Of a stretch of DNA of 64,000 nucleotides, positions 52,717 through 61,769 are shown in pieces; position 1 is the first letter of the stretch; the number at the start of each line of letters is the position of its first letter. The position numbers and the translations under genes were made by a program. The notes beneath the pieces were generated by a model. It was not told the DNA's origin and ran no database searches. It saw nothing but the letters and a program-made list of their open reading frames with translations. The stretch spans positions 62,001-126,000 of the forward strand of contig JAPOVQ010000009.1 of assembly GCA_026708035.1 (NCBI GenBank), read 5' to 3'. The DNA is from Chloroflexota bacterium (lineage in GTDB: Bacteria > Chloroflexota > UBA11872).

Positions 52717-55310
52717 GCCGGCGTGTTCCCCATCGCTCGCAACTCGAACGCGTGCGTCCCAGTGCGCACGGTCGTCCGCAGATCGGTCTCGGTGACCACG
52801 AAGCCGGCGGCGGCCACGGCCTCCGCATCGTCCAGCGCAGTTTCGACCCCCCGGTAAGCCAGCGTCTCGCGTCGATCGCCGGCGCGCTCGAGCACGATTT
52901 CGGCTTCAATCCCCCGTGGCACGTCGACCTCGAACGCCTGCCCGTCCGCCGCGCGCCGCCAGCGCACGCCGATGTCGCCGTGGGGCGTAGGGAACGCGCC
53001 TTCCACCCGCGGCAGTGATCCGGGCCGCGGGGCGATTCGACACGTTGTGAATCCCGGCCCCGTCGGCGCGACCCCCAGCACCCGCGTCGAAAGCACGTAG
53101 CCCACCAGGATGCCGCCGGTGTGCGCCAGGCTGCGCGTCGACATCGGCCGCACGAGGTTCTCGTCGTGGCGCTGGTCGTAGTCCGAATCCTCGACGATGC
53201 GGTGGCCGCCGGTGAACGGGTCCCACAGCTCCCAGATCATGGGGTTGTCGGTGGACTCCAGCATGGGTCGATACCGCCTCTTGATGAGTTCGAGCCCCTC
53301 GTCGATCAGCCCCGCGCCCAAAATCGCGTCGGCCACGTAGCCGAAGAACAGCGGCGTGGCCTGCACCAGGTCGTCGTATTGCTCCACGATCGCGCGCGCC
53401 ACCGCCTCCACTCGCTCCGGCGGCGCGATGCCGTAGAGGATGGCGTAGGCATTGGAGATGTCGCTGTAGACGCCGTCCGGACCCGTGGCCCGGTCGCTGT
53501 CCCAAAACAACCCGCGATCCTCGTCCCAGAACCGGCGGCGCAACGTCTCGCGCACGTCGGCGGCGATCCGTCGCCAGCGATCGGCGTCGCGCGGCACGCC
53601 CACTCGATTGGCCAGCCAGGCGGCGTCCTCCAACCCGCCCACGTACAGCGCGTTGGTGATGAAGCTGGCGCCGCGCAGGTCGTTGGCCGTCCAGTCCAGC
53701 GTGTTTTGCAGCGGCACGTTGCGCAACAGGCCGTCGGCGTCGCGGTGCGGCTCGTACCAGTCGATCTGGGGCGGCACGCTGCGGTACAGCTCCTCCAGCA
53801 CCCAGCGCCGCCCGGTGTGCAGGTAGTGCTCCCGCACGCGCATGCTCCACTGGAACAGGAAGTTGGCCACCACGTAGCGCTGCGGGTTCTCCGGCGGATA
53901 GACCATCTGCAGCATCCCGTCGCCGCGATTGCTCAGCGGCACCAGCCGCATGAAGCGGTCGGTGAGCGTCAGATCGCCGTAGGCCGCGAAGCACATGTGC
54001 ATCACGTGGCTGCCGTCGCCGGTGTTGAAGATCGCCCGCTCGCGGAAACCTTCGTGCACCAGCGTGTCCTCGAAGTTGAGGTAGGCCGTATCGGCGCAGG
54101 CGGTCCACAGCGCGCCGAGCAGCGGGTCGGCGCACTCGAATGCGCCGCGCCGCTCCGCCGGATACACGTATTCGTCCACCGAGACCGACTCGATGTGCAC
54201 CGGGTGGTAGTTGCTGCGCACGCACAGGTGCAGATAGCGGAACTGCTTGTATTCCGCCGGCTCCCACACCTGCCGCCCCTCGCGGGCCAGGTAGCGGTCG
54301 CCGTAGGGCGCGCCGGGCGGGATGCGGTTGTCGATGATCTGCTGCCCGTAGGTCATGTCCACGATGGCCCCGGCGGACGCCGTCAGCCGCACGCGGGGGA
54401 ACCCGAAGAGCTGTCGCCCGAAGTCCAGCACTATGAACGGCGACCGGATGCCGTGTCCGCGCGCGAACACGCCCCGCATCTCTGTCACGCCGTCCGGCCC
54501 CATCAGGGCGTCGGCGTTCTCGATGACCGCGTGCTCCAGCGGAAAGTGCACCTCCTGCACCAGGCGGTCGGGAAGGTCGCGGACGGCCCCGCGGCTCTCC
54601 TCGATCACCTCGCCCGTGGCCGCCGCGCGCGCCGGAAACACCTCACGCTCGTCCAGCAGCGCCGTTTCCCGGGCCTCCAGCAGCACCCAGTCGTAGTCGC
54701 GGGCCGGGACTTCCCACGCCGCGTCCCAGTCGCCGTCGTCGAACTCCGGCTGCATCCAGTCGGGCGGGTCGGCGGCCGCGTCATAGACCTCAGGCGGACC
54801 CACCAGCGAGTGGATGACCTTGATCGTCCGGTCCCAGGCCCTCGCCGGACGCACCCGCCAGGCAGCGTCGGTGCCTAACGTCGCGGTCGAGCCGTCCTCG
54901 TTTTCGGTTTCCAGCTGCGCCCAAAGGCCCGCGCGCTCGCCCACGCCATAGGCGTTGCCGCTCCAGCTCGCCCAACCGTCACCTTCGCGAGGCGTGGCGT
55001 AGTGATAGGCCCGCACGGCGATGGTGTTGGCGCCGGACCGCAGGTGCGCCGCGACATCGTGGATGTCATAGCTCTTGCGGCGCGGGTCGCTGCGCGCTGG
55101 GCCGCGAGCGATGTACGTCCCGTTGACCCAAAGCGCATAGCGGTCCGACGCGGTGATGCGCAGCCGCGCCATCGCGGGCGCCTCCGCGAGGTCGAACGAG
55201 CGCCGCGCGTAGAGGAAGAAGTGAAACGGCTTGCGCTCGCCCTCGACCCAGATCCAGCGCCCGGTCCACTGCCGCACCGAGCGCAATTCCGGCGGCGTCT
55301 CTGGATGCAT
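52713..55310 (-). CDS. Alpha-L-rhamnosidase-like glycoside hydrolase (GH78 type)
   Basis: The 865-residue enzyme has an N-terminal beta-sandwich region (RWIWVEGERKPFHFFLYARR), the GH78-type carbohydrate-binding segment and an (alpha/alpha)6 barrel. Barrel motifs include FEDTLVHEGFRERAIFNTGD (equivalent to the usual DCPQRERLGWTGD acid site) and later QIDWYEPH and WELWDPF. The acid-site sequence departs from canonical GH78, so the true substrate may differ. No signal peptide is seen, suggesting a cytoplasmic location. It is co-transcribed with the LppM-like gene. Confidence 0.85.
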   Translation of the reverse strand: MHPETPPELRSVRQWTGRWIWVEGERKPFHFFLYARRSFDLAEAPAMARLRITASDRYALWVNGTYIARGPARSDPRRKSYDIHDVAAHLRSGANTIAVRAYHYATPREGDGWASWSGNAYGVGERAGLWAQLETENEDGSTATLGTDAAWRVRPARAWDRTIKVIHSLVGPPEVYDAAADPPDWMQPEFDDGDWDAAWEVPARDYDWVLLEARETALLDEREVFPARAAATGEVIEESRGAVRDLPDRLVQEVHFPLEHAVIENADALMGPDGVTEMRGVFARGHGIRSPFIVLDFGRQLFGFPRVRLTASAGAIVDMTYGQQIIDNRIPPGAPYGDRYLAREGRQVWEPAEYKQFRYLHLCVRSNYHPVHIESVSVDEYVYPAERRGAFECADPLLGALWTACADTAYLNFEDTLVHEGFRERAIFNTGDGSHVMHMCFAAYGDLTLTDRFMRLVPLSNRGDGMLQMVYPPENPQRYVVANFLFQWSMRVREHYLHTGRRWVLEELYRSVPPQIDWYEPHRDADGLLRNVPLQNTLDWTANDLRGASFITNALYVGGLEDAAWLANRVGVPRDADRWRRIAADVRETLRRRFWDEDRGLFWDSDRATGPDGVYSDISNAYAILYGIAPPERVEAVARAIVEQYDDLVQATPLFFGYVADAILGAGLIDEGLELIKRRYRPMLESTDNPMIWELWDPFTGGHRIVEDSDYDQRHDENLVRPMSTRSLAHTGGILVGYVLSTRVLGVAPTGPGFTTCRIAPRPGSLPRVEGAFPTPHGDIGVRWRRAADGQAFEVDVPRGIEAEIVLERAGDRRETLAYRGVETALDDAEAVAAAGFVVTETDLRTTVRTGTHAFELRAMGNTPA

Positions 55311-55375
55311 CGGTTCCTCTCGTCCGCCGCGCTATCGCGAACGAGTATGCGCAGGCGCCAACTTCACGTCGAGTG

Positions 55376-56914
55376 TCAGCCCCCGGATTTCGATGGCTCC
55401 GCCGGCAGCACCTCGTAGATCACACCCCAGCGCGGCTCCACGGTGTAGGCGGCCTCGTATTCCGGCGTCGAGCGCTGGATATAGAGGCGCCGACCGCTCG
55501 CCAGGATGTCGGCCGCCTGCTCAAAGCCCATCGTGTAGTAGTCCGCCGTTCGGATGCGAATGCCTCGGTGGCCCTCGCGGAAAGCCGCGTAGCGGGCATA
55601 CCAGGACGAGGTCCAGTTCGTCAGATAGATGCTGTCGGGCGCCATCTCCCGCATGATGCCGATGCCGATCATCGCCTGCTCCGCGGCGTCCTCACGCAGC
55701 TGCACGATGTTGTCGCGCGCCGTTCCGGTGAACTGCTGCTGCACCCGCAGGCCGGCGGCAACCACCACCACCACTCCGGCCGCCAGCACGGCATACCGCG
55801 CCCACGACGGCGCGAAACGTCGCACCGTGGGTTCAGCCCGTCGCAGCAGCCAGCCGACGGCCACCGCGAGACATACCGCCAGCAGGACATAGACAACCGC
55901 GAAGTACCGGGCGCTGTCAAAGAACGGGTACGAGGCCAAGATGAACCAGACCGTCGTCAGGCCGGTCCAGGCAATCCAGCCGGCCAAGCGCGCGCGCTGT
56001 CGGGCCAGCACCGCCCACCCCACCGCCGCCAGCGCCAGCCACCCCCAACCCAGCTCGCGCATCATGTCGTTCGCCAGCAGAGGCCAATTCTCCAGGAAGG
56101 TCACGAACCCGCCGCCGATGGGGGTGTTCACCGCCTCAGCCTCGCCCAAAAGCTTGAGCGGCTGGTCAAAAACCAAGCGAAAGAAATCCTCGACCGAGAG
56201 GCGCTCGATGTTTCTGGGATACCTCATGGGAATTGGCACGAACAATGCCCGCAACACGTAGAGCCACGGGAGCAAACCAACGGCCACGGCGCCCGCAACC
56301 GTCGCCAGCGACCGGGGACGGGCGATGCCGGGAAAGCGCCGGCTGGCGACGAATGCGACCGTGGCAGGCAGCATGAAAACGCTGACGCCGTGATTGGTGA
56401 ACGACAGTCCCGTCACGAATCCCACGGCGGCCAGACGCATCACCGACGGCCGATCGTCGTACGCGATCAGCGCGCCGATGAGCAGGACCACGATCAGCGT
56501 CTGCAGGCTCATCGTCCCCGCCTGTGTCGCCTGCGCCCAGACGCTGTGGCCGGTCGTAAAGACGACCGTGGCCAGCAGGCCAGCCAGCCGTGAGCGAGTG
56601 AGAACCGCCGTCGCCACGAACAGCCCCACGCCCGCGGCGATGGCGTAAAGCGCATTGACGACGTTGGCCACGTGGGCCGGCTCGGCAAACCGTACGACCC
56701 GGATTGCGGCATTGATGCTGCCCGTCAGCAGCGGATAGCCGGGTGGGTGCGGGATGCCGCCGATATAGCCAAACGTCTGGAATTGGCCCCAGTCACCCCC
56801 GGCCACATTGGTGACGGCGCTGAGTCCATAGAACGCCGTCAGCACGCCGCCAAGGAGCACCGACGGAACGAATAGGGGCGATCGCAGCACGCGCCGAGAC
56901 ACCGGCATTTCCAC
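55376..56914 (-). CDS. DUF2723-family membrane glycosyltransferase-like protein
   Basis: This 512-residue integral membrane protein has about ten hydrophobic spans. Its first periplasmic loop reads GGDWGQFQTFGYIGGIPHPPG, the DUF2723 signature with the acidic residue expected to bind a lipid-linked sugar. Relatives resemble protein O-mannosyltransferases (TMEM260 group). The soluble C-terminal end starts near residue 395. GTG 56914 or ATG 56908 are both possible starts. It sits upstream of the rhamnosidase on the same strand. Confidence 0.85.
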   Translation of the reverse strand: MEMPVSRRVLRSPLFVPSVLLGGVLTAFYGLSAVTNVAGGDWGQFQTFGYIGGIPHPPGYPLLTGSINAAIRVVRFAEPAHVANVVNALYAIAAGVGLFVATAVLTRSRLAGLLATVVFTTGHSVWAQATQAGTMSLQTLIVVLLIGALIAYDDRPSVMRLAAVGFVTGLSFTNHGVSVFMLPATVAFVASRRFPGIARPRSLATVAGAVAVGLLPWLYVLRALFVPIPMRYPRNIERLSVEDFFRLVFDQPLKLLGEAEAVNTPIGGGFVTFLENWPLLANDMMRELGWGWLALAAVGWAVLARQRARLAGWIAWTGLTTVWFILASYPFFDSARYFAVVYVLLAVCLAVAVGWLLRRAEPTVRRFAPSWARYAVLAAGVVVVVAAGLRVQQQFTGTARDNIVQLREDAAEQAMIGIGIMREMAPDSIYLTNWTSSWYARYAAFREGHRGIRIRTADYYTMGFEQAADILASGRRLYIQRSTPEYEAAYTVEPRWGVIYEVLPAEPSKSGG

Positions 56915-57024
56915 TGGCGACCGAGCGCCCAGAGAATGCCATACGCCCCAACGCCGCCCGCTCGGGCGTCAGCCGCCGAGTCTGGCGCCCGCATCGCGGC
57001 CCGCCGGTGCTAGCATCCGGCCCG

Positions 57025-58770
57025 ATGCCCCGGGTCGCCACCGAGTCGCCGCCGATGCCGGGCGCCTGGCTCAAGCGCGCCGGCCAGACGCTCGCTGGTG
57101 CCGTGCTGCTTGCCGCGATGGCACTCGTCGGCGCGCCGACAGCGGGCGCGGTCGATCTGCCCGCGCACCTTCGCGTCGAGCCCGTGGTGGCCGAGGCCAA
57201 CTTTCCCGTCGCGCTGGCTTGGACCCCCGACGGCCGCCTGCTCTACACCGAAAAGTCCGGCAGCCTGCGCGTGGTGGAGCACGGGCAGCTGCGCGACGAG
57301 CCGTTCGCCGTGTTCGAGGTCGATGACCTCTTCGAGCGCGGTTTGCTCGGCGTCGCCGTGGACCCGGACTTTGCCGCCAACGGCTACGTCTACGTCTACT
57401 ACACGCGTGCCGACACCGCCGGGCATCGCGTCGTGCGGCTGCGCGAGGTCGACGGGCGCGGCGTCGAACCCACGATCCTGCTGGACGAGCCCAACCCCAC
57501 CGGCGCCGCCTTCCACAACGGCGGCAACCTGCACTTCGGCCCGGACGGCTACCTGTACGTCACGCTTGGCGAGAATCACGACTCCGGCCTGGCGCAGCGG
57601 CTCGACACGCCGCTCGGAAAAATCCTGCGAATCGACAAGGCGGATGGGAGCGCGCCGCCCGACAATCCCTTCTACGACGATGGCGACCCGGCGTCGGGCA
57701 ACGACGACCGCATCTGGGCGCTGGGCCTGCGCAACAGCTTCGACTTCACCTTCCATCCGGACACCGGCGAGATGTTCGCCACCGAAAACGGTCCCCACTG
57801 CGACGACGAGGTCAACCGCATCGAGCGCGGGGACAACCTCGGCTGGCGGCCCGAGTTCACCTGCGACGACCCCCACGTCGGGTTCACGGCCCCCCTGTGG
57901 CGCCTCAGCGACACCATCGCGCCCACCGGCATCGCATTCCATCGCGGCAGCCTGTTCATGTGCGCCTGGAATACCGGCGAGCTCATGCGACTCGAAGCGA
58001 CCGACCCCACCTATCGCGAGTTGACCGCAATCGAGTCATGGGAAGGCGTCCCCTGTCAGGTCGACATCGCGCCCGGTCCCGACGGTGCGCTCTACGTGAC
58101 CGACGCCGGCTCGATCAGCCGTGTCGTAGCCGCCGCCGACTTTGCCGTGGATGGCGGGCGCTTCTACACCCAGGCCGGCAGCGGGCGTGGCGGGTTCGCC
58201 ATCGTCGACGACGCCGACGCCGCCTTTTGGACCGCGTATCAAGACTTCGGTGGCGTCGAGGCGCTGGGCTATCCCGCCTCCCACCGGTTCGAGCTCAATG
58301 GATTCCTCTATCAGGCCACGCAGGCCAGCCTCTTGCAGCGCCATCCGGTGACGGGCGAGGTGCGGCTGGCCAACGTGTTCGACATGCTGAGCGCCGCGGG
58401 ATTCGACGCTTGGCTCGACGCCTTCCGACAGATTCCGCTCAGCCGCGAATGGGAGGGGGACCGGGGGCTGGCATGGTCCGCCATCGTGGCGCGGCATCTG
58501 GCGATCCTGGATCCCTACCCCCCGCTCCTGGCGCGCTTCCGCGCCGTGCCGGACTGGATCAATCGCTACGGCCTGCCCATGGGCGTGCACGAGCTGGACT
58601 CGGTCGTGGTGGTGCGCGGCCAGCGCGCCGCGTTCCAGCTCTGGAAGGTGGACGTGCCGTGGGCTGACCTGGGCACGGTCACCATCGTGCTTGCCGGCGA
58701 TCTGGCCAAGGAAGTCGAGCTGGTGCCCGCCGAAGCGCAGGCGCCCAAACCTGTCCCGTTTGGGGGATAA
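57025..58770 (+). CDS. Secreted PQQ-dependent sugar dehydrogenase-like protein (GSDH/sorbosone type)
   Basis: This product of about 580 residues has a signal peptide (LAGAVLLAAMALVGAPTAGA) and a six-bladed beta-propeller from about 40 to 375. Propeller segments are LLYTEKSGSLRVVEHG, HNGGNLHFGPDGYLYVTLGE and RIWALGLRNSFDFTFHP. The C-terminal 190 residues form a second region with FGGVEALGYPASHRFE, a repeat domain frequent in Chloroflexota secreted proteins. It likely oxidises sugars outside the membrane using PQQ; whether PQQ is made by this organism is not shown. ATG 57025 is chosen ahead of the signal peptide. Confidence 0.87.
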   Translation: MPRVATESPPMPGAWLKRAGQTLAGAVLLAAMALVGAPTAGAVDLPAHLRVEPVVAEANFPVALAWTPDGRLLYTEKSGSLRVVEHGQLRDEPFAVFEVDDLFERGLLGVAVDPDFAANGYVYVYYTRADTAGHRVVRLREVDGRGVEPTILLDEPNPTGAAFHNGGNLHFGPDGYLYVTLGENHDSGLAQRLDTPLGKILRIDKADGSAPPDNPFYDDGDPASGNDDRIWALGLRNSFDFTFHPDTGEMFATENGPHCDDEVNRIERGDNLGWRPEFTCDDPHVGFTAPLWRLSDTIAPTGIAFHRGSLFMCAWNTGELMRLEATDPTYRELTAIESWEGVPCQVDIAPGPDGALYVTDAGSISRVVAAADFAVDGGRFYTQAGSGRGGFAIVDDADAAFWTAYQDFGGVEALGYPASHRFELNGFLYQATQASLLQRHPVTGEVRLANVFDMLSAAGFDAWLDAFRQIPLSREWEGDRGLAWSAIVARHLAILDPYPPLLARFRAVPDWINRYGLPMGVHELDSVVVVRGQRAAFQLWKVDVPWADLGTVTIVLAGDLAKEVELVPAEAQAPKPVPFGG

Positions 58771-58799
58771 TCCGGCAACGGGCACCCGTGGAGATCGCG

Positions 58800-59174
58800 A
58801 TGTCACGTGAAGCGATCGCAGCGAAGCTCGACCGGGCCATGGCCGAATTTCGCGCCGGAACGTTGCAGGAGTCCACACTCGCCGCAATTCGGGATGAGCT
58901 GGCGGCCGGCGACAGGGCGCGGCAGGACCTGCTCTACCTGCAAGCCTCCGGCACCGACCTGAATTCCGAGGTGATCGGCATGCGCATCGTCCTCGACGGC
59001 GAGGTGTCCGACGGCCCCGACGATCCCGACGACTGGCCCTATCAGACGGTTTTGCAAGCCGTTCGCGACGGCTGGCGCATCATCGACTTTCCCAATCTGG
59101 CCCTGCTGCTCGACGAGTCGCGCACCTATGCCTACGGCGCCGAGTTCGTCCTCGAAAAGATCCGGAGAGCCTGA
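58800..59174 (+). CDS. Hypothetical protein coupled to a dioxygenase gene
   Basis: This 124-residue protein opens with a helical region (SREAIAAKLDRAMAEFRA) and continues with an alpha/beta part ending GAEFVLEKIRR. No family is recognised, and it is acidic and soluble. ATG 58800 has GGAG 6 bases upstream, better than GTG 58788. Its stop overlaps the start of the phytanoyl-CoA-dioxygenase-like gene (TGATG), so the two products are probably needed together. Confidence 0.65.
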   Translation: MSREAIAAKLDRAMAEFRAGTLQESTLAAIRDELAAGDRARQDLLYLQASGTDLNSEVIGMRIVLDGEVSDGPDDPDDWPYQTVLQAVRDGWRIIDFPNLALLLDESRTYAYGAEFVLEKIRRA

Positions 59175-60010
59175 TGGACACCTCGCACATTCAGCCGACG
59201 TTGACCGATTCCGAAGTCCTCGACTTCTGCAAGAACGGCTATCTCCTGCTCGACGGCGTGGTGCCGGACGAGGTCAATCGCCGCGCCGTGGACTTCCTCG
59301 ACGACGACACCTACTTCGAGCCCACGGCCATTCTGGCCGAGGACTGGTTCATGGAACACGTGATCCTCAACCCGGCCGCTGCCGGCGCCATCCGCACGCT
59401 GCTGGGGGCGGGGTTCACCACGCCCGTGCTCATGAGCAACCACCGCGTCCACATGCCCCGGGAAGCGCAGCACTGGCACCGTGACGGCCAATCGCGCTAC
59501 GGACCCTCGCTGCACTACCTCCAGGTCTTCTACTACCCCGAGGCCTGCACGCCCGAGATGGGCCCGACCGAGGTGATCCCGGGCTCTCACTACCTGTTCC
59601 AGCACGCCAGCTTCATGGGCCACTACGGCGGCATGCGGCACAGCGTCAAGACCGCCGCCTCCGCCGGCTCAATCTTTCTCACCGTCTACTCGATCTGGCA
59701 TCGCCGGTCCGCGTCGACGGCGCAAGGCGTTCGCAATCTCCTCAAGTACAACTACTGGCGCACCGCGCCGCCGGTCCGCGACTGGATCATCGAGCCGGAC
59801 TTCGACTTCCAGATGGCCGACTACACCTTCCCGATCACCACCCCTCGCCAGCAGTTTCAGGAATGCCTCGACGCGGCGGAGATGTTCTTCTGGCTCTGCG
59901 GCAAATCGGATGAGTACCGCACCATGGGCGGCCAGGGCTGGCCCCTGCCCGGCAACCGCAACGCCCCGTCGGCCGGCTTCCCCGGCGACCCCACCGCCGT
60001 CACCTACTGA
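59174..60010 (+). CDS. Phytanoyl-CoA dioxygenase (PhyH)-family Fe(II)/2-oxoglutarate oxygenase
   Basis: This 278-residue enzyme has the double-stranded beta-helix fold of PhyH. The iron site is the HxD pair H102 and D104 (HWHRDG) and a distal H176 (SIWHRRSA), with R177 or R178 for 2-oxoglutarate binding. PTEVIPGSHY is a family segment. Such enzymes hydroxylate lipids or small metabolites and are abundant in marine Chloroflexota; the substrate is unknown. Translation is coupled to the small gene upstream. Confidence 0.9.
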   Translation: MDTSHIQPTLTDSEVLDFCKNGYLLLDGVVPDEVNRRAVDFLDDDTYFEPTAILAEDWFMEHVILNPAAAGAIRTLLGAGFTTPVLMSNHRVHMPREAQHWHRDGQSRYGPSLHYLQVFYYPEACTPEMGPTEVIPGSHYLFQHASFMGHYGGMRHSVKTAASAGSIFLTVYSIWHRRSASTAQGVRNLLKYNYWRTAPPVRDWIIEPDFDFQMADYTFPITTPRQQFQECLDAAEMFFWLCGKSDEYRTMGGQGWPLPGNRNAPSAGFPGDPTAVTY

Positions 60011-60094
60011 GGTGACCCGGCAGCTCTACGCGTCCGTCGGCTCGCCTATTCCCGGATGGGTGTGGCGTTTCCGAGCTACGACAACGGCCGTCCG

Positions 60095-60188
60095 GTTCCC
60101 TCTCCCTTGACGGAGAGACGCCTCCAAGGCACATCGGCGGCGGTCCGGTCCCCTCTCCCTTGACGGGAGAGGGTTAGGGTGAGGGTGA
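60095..60188 (+). repeat. Two family A repeats, one truncated
   Basis: A partial copy (60095-60120, arm TCTCCCTTGACGGAGAGA) is followed by a full copy at 60146-60188 with TTGACGGGAGAGGGTTAGGG. The doubled arrangement with a truncated left copy echoes the partial units upstream of folB. The 233-bp gap between the dioxygenase and the aminotransferase contains nothing else. Confidence 0.85.
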
Positions 60189-60243
60189 AAGACCCGGTCA
60201 AGTTGCGGCTTTGCCAGCCCGTTCGTCGACCCCTCCCGCTGCT

Positions 60244-61620
60244 TTAGCCCCCCACCAGCCCGTCCGCCTCCAGGTCGCGCACGCTGGCGTCGAAGGCCTC
60301 AATCGTCTGGTCGATGTCCGCGTCCGAATGCGCCGTCGACAGCAGGCCGCCGCTGGTCATGATGTGCACCCCGTGGCTGTGCAGCGCGCGTCGCAGGGCC
60401 GCGCCGTCGTCGCCGGACATGCCGCTGCGCGAGGGCGTCCCGTTCATGGCCACGTGAAAGTAGGACGACTCGCCGTAGGCGATGGCGCCCAGGTCGTGCC
60501 GGTCGAACACGTCCTGAATCCCGCGCCGTAGGCGATCCGTGGCGGCGTCGATCTGCGCGTGTACGGCGCCGTCGGCAATGTGCCGCAGCACGGCCACGCC
60601 CGTGGCGGCCGACAGCGGGTTGCCGTTGAACGTGCCCGGATGCGCCATGCGCTGACCGCGGTCCCAGCGCGGATCGCCGCGCAACTCCAGCCGCTGCAGG
60701 ATGTCGGCGCGACCACCCACGCACCCGCCCGGCAGCCCGCCCGCCAGGACCTTCGCCATCGTCGTCAGGTCCGGCGTCACGTCGTGCAGCGCCTGATAGC
60801 CGCCCGGCGACAGCCGGAACCCCGTGACGACCTCGTCCAAGATGAACACCGTGCCGTGCTCGCGGCACAGACCCGGCAGGGCCTTGACGAATGCCGGGGC
60901 GAGGGGCACCGCGCCCCAACCGGCGCCCGTGGGCTCCACGATCAACCCCGCCACGTCGCCCTTGGCCAGCTCTTCCCGCACGCGGTCCAGGTCGGTTGGA
61001 ATGCCCGTCACCGTGTCCTGCACGGCTTGGGGAATGCCCGCCGACATCGGCACCTCCAGGGGGTCGGACTGCGCCACGTGCGCGAAGTCGTGCCAGCCGT
61101 GGAAGTGGTAGTGGAATTTCACGATGCGCTCGCGCCCGGTGTGCGCCCGCGCCAGCCGCATGGCCATCAGCGTGGCCTCGGTGCCCGAGCCGGTGAAGCG
61201 CACACGCTCCACGCTCGGCATCAGTTCGCAGATTTGCTCGGCCCACGCAGTCTCGATCTCGTGGCTGGCGCCGTAGTGGGTGCCGCGGCTCAGCTGCGCA
61301 ATGGCGGCCTGGGTGGGGATGGGATGCGCGTGGCCCAGGATCAGCGCGCCGTGCCCCATGGTGTAGTCGATGTACTCGTTGCCGTCGACGTCCCACTTCC
61401 GGGAGCCCTCGGCGCGGTCGACCATCACCGGGAACGGCGAGTGCACGCGCACGTCGTGGGTCACACCGCCGGCGATCACCCGGCGAGCACGGGCGTAAAG
61501 CTCCTGCGATCCCGGATTCCCGTCCACGAACACCTGATCGATGCGGCCGCCCGTCGCCTGCGTCGCCACGACTGCCCCCTCGCTAACCACCGCCACAAAC
61601 TGCTGTAGGCGTGCCAGCAT
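60244..61620 (-). CDS. Glutamate-1-semialdehyde 2,1-aminomutase-like class III aminotransferase
   Basis: This 458-residue PLP enzyme has the family motifs TGSGTEATLMAMRLAR (143-158), DEVVTGFR (262-269) and the Schiff-base lysine K290 in TTMAKVLAGGLPGG. Similarity to HemL is strong but the sequence is longer at the N-terminus. Many such paralogues act outside tetrapyrrole synthesis, and a second true hemL could exist elsewhere. ATG 61620 lacks a good Shine-Dalgarno; TTG 61644 is the alternative. It stands alone and is divergent from holA. Confidence 0.87.
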   Translation of the reverse strand: MLARLQQFVAVVSEGAVVATQATGGRIDQVFVDGNPGSQELYARARRVIAGGVTHDVRVHSPFPVMVDRAEGSRKWDVDGNEYIDYTMGHGALILGHAHPIPTQAAIAQLSRGTHYGASHEIETAWAEQICELMPSVERVRFTGSGTEATLMAMRLARAHTGRERIVKFHYHFHGWHDFAHVAQSDPLEVPMSAGIPQAVQDTVTGIPTDLDRVREELAKGDVAGLIVEPTGAGWGAVPLAPAFVKALPGLCREHGTVFILDEVVTGFRLSPGGYQALHDVTPDLTTMAKVLAGGLPGGCVGGRADILQRLELRGDPRWDRGQRMAHPGTFNGNPLSAATGVAVLRHIADGAVHAQIDAATDRLRRGIQDVFDRHDLGAIAYGESSYFHVAMNGTPSRSGMSGDDGAALRRALHSHGVHIMTSGGLLSTAHSDADIDQTIEAFDASVRDLEADGLVGG

Positions 61621-61670
61621 GGGCGCGCCGCGTGCTGGTGTCAACGCGCCCCTGACGGGTCACGACCTAC

Positions 61671-61700
61671 CGTCATTCCGGCGAAAGCCGGAATCCAGTC
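61671..61700 (+). repeat. Dispersed repeat, family B
   Basis: CATTCCGGCGAAAGCCGGAA followed by TCCAGTC, in the divergent gap between the aminotransferase and holA. This copy has GAAAG instead of GGAAG in the loop. Confidence 0.8.
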
Positions 61701-61769
61701 TTCACTCGCTCGCGGCCCGGCTCGGCCGCGCCGTACCCTTGAGCGTTGGCGAGTGGGGAGGCCACGCGG

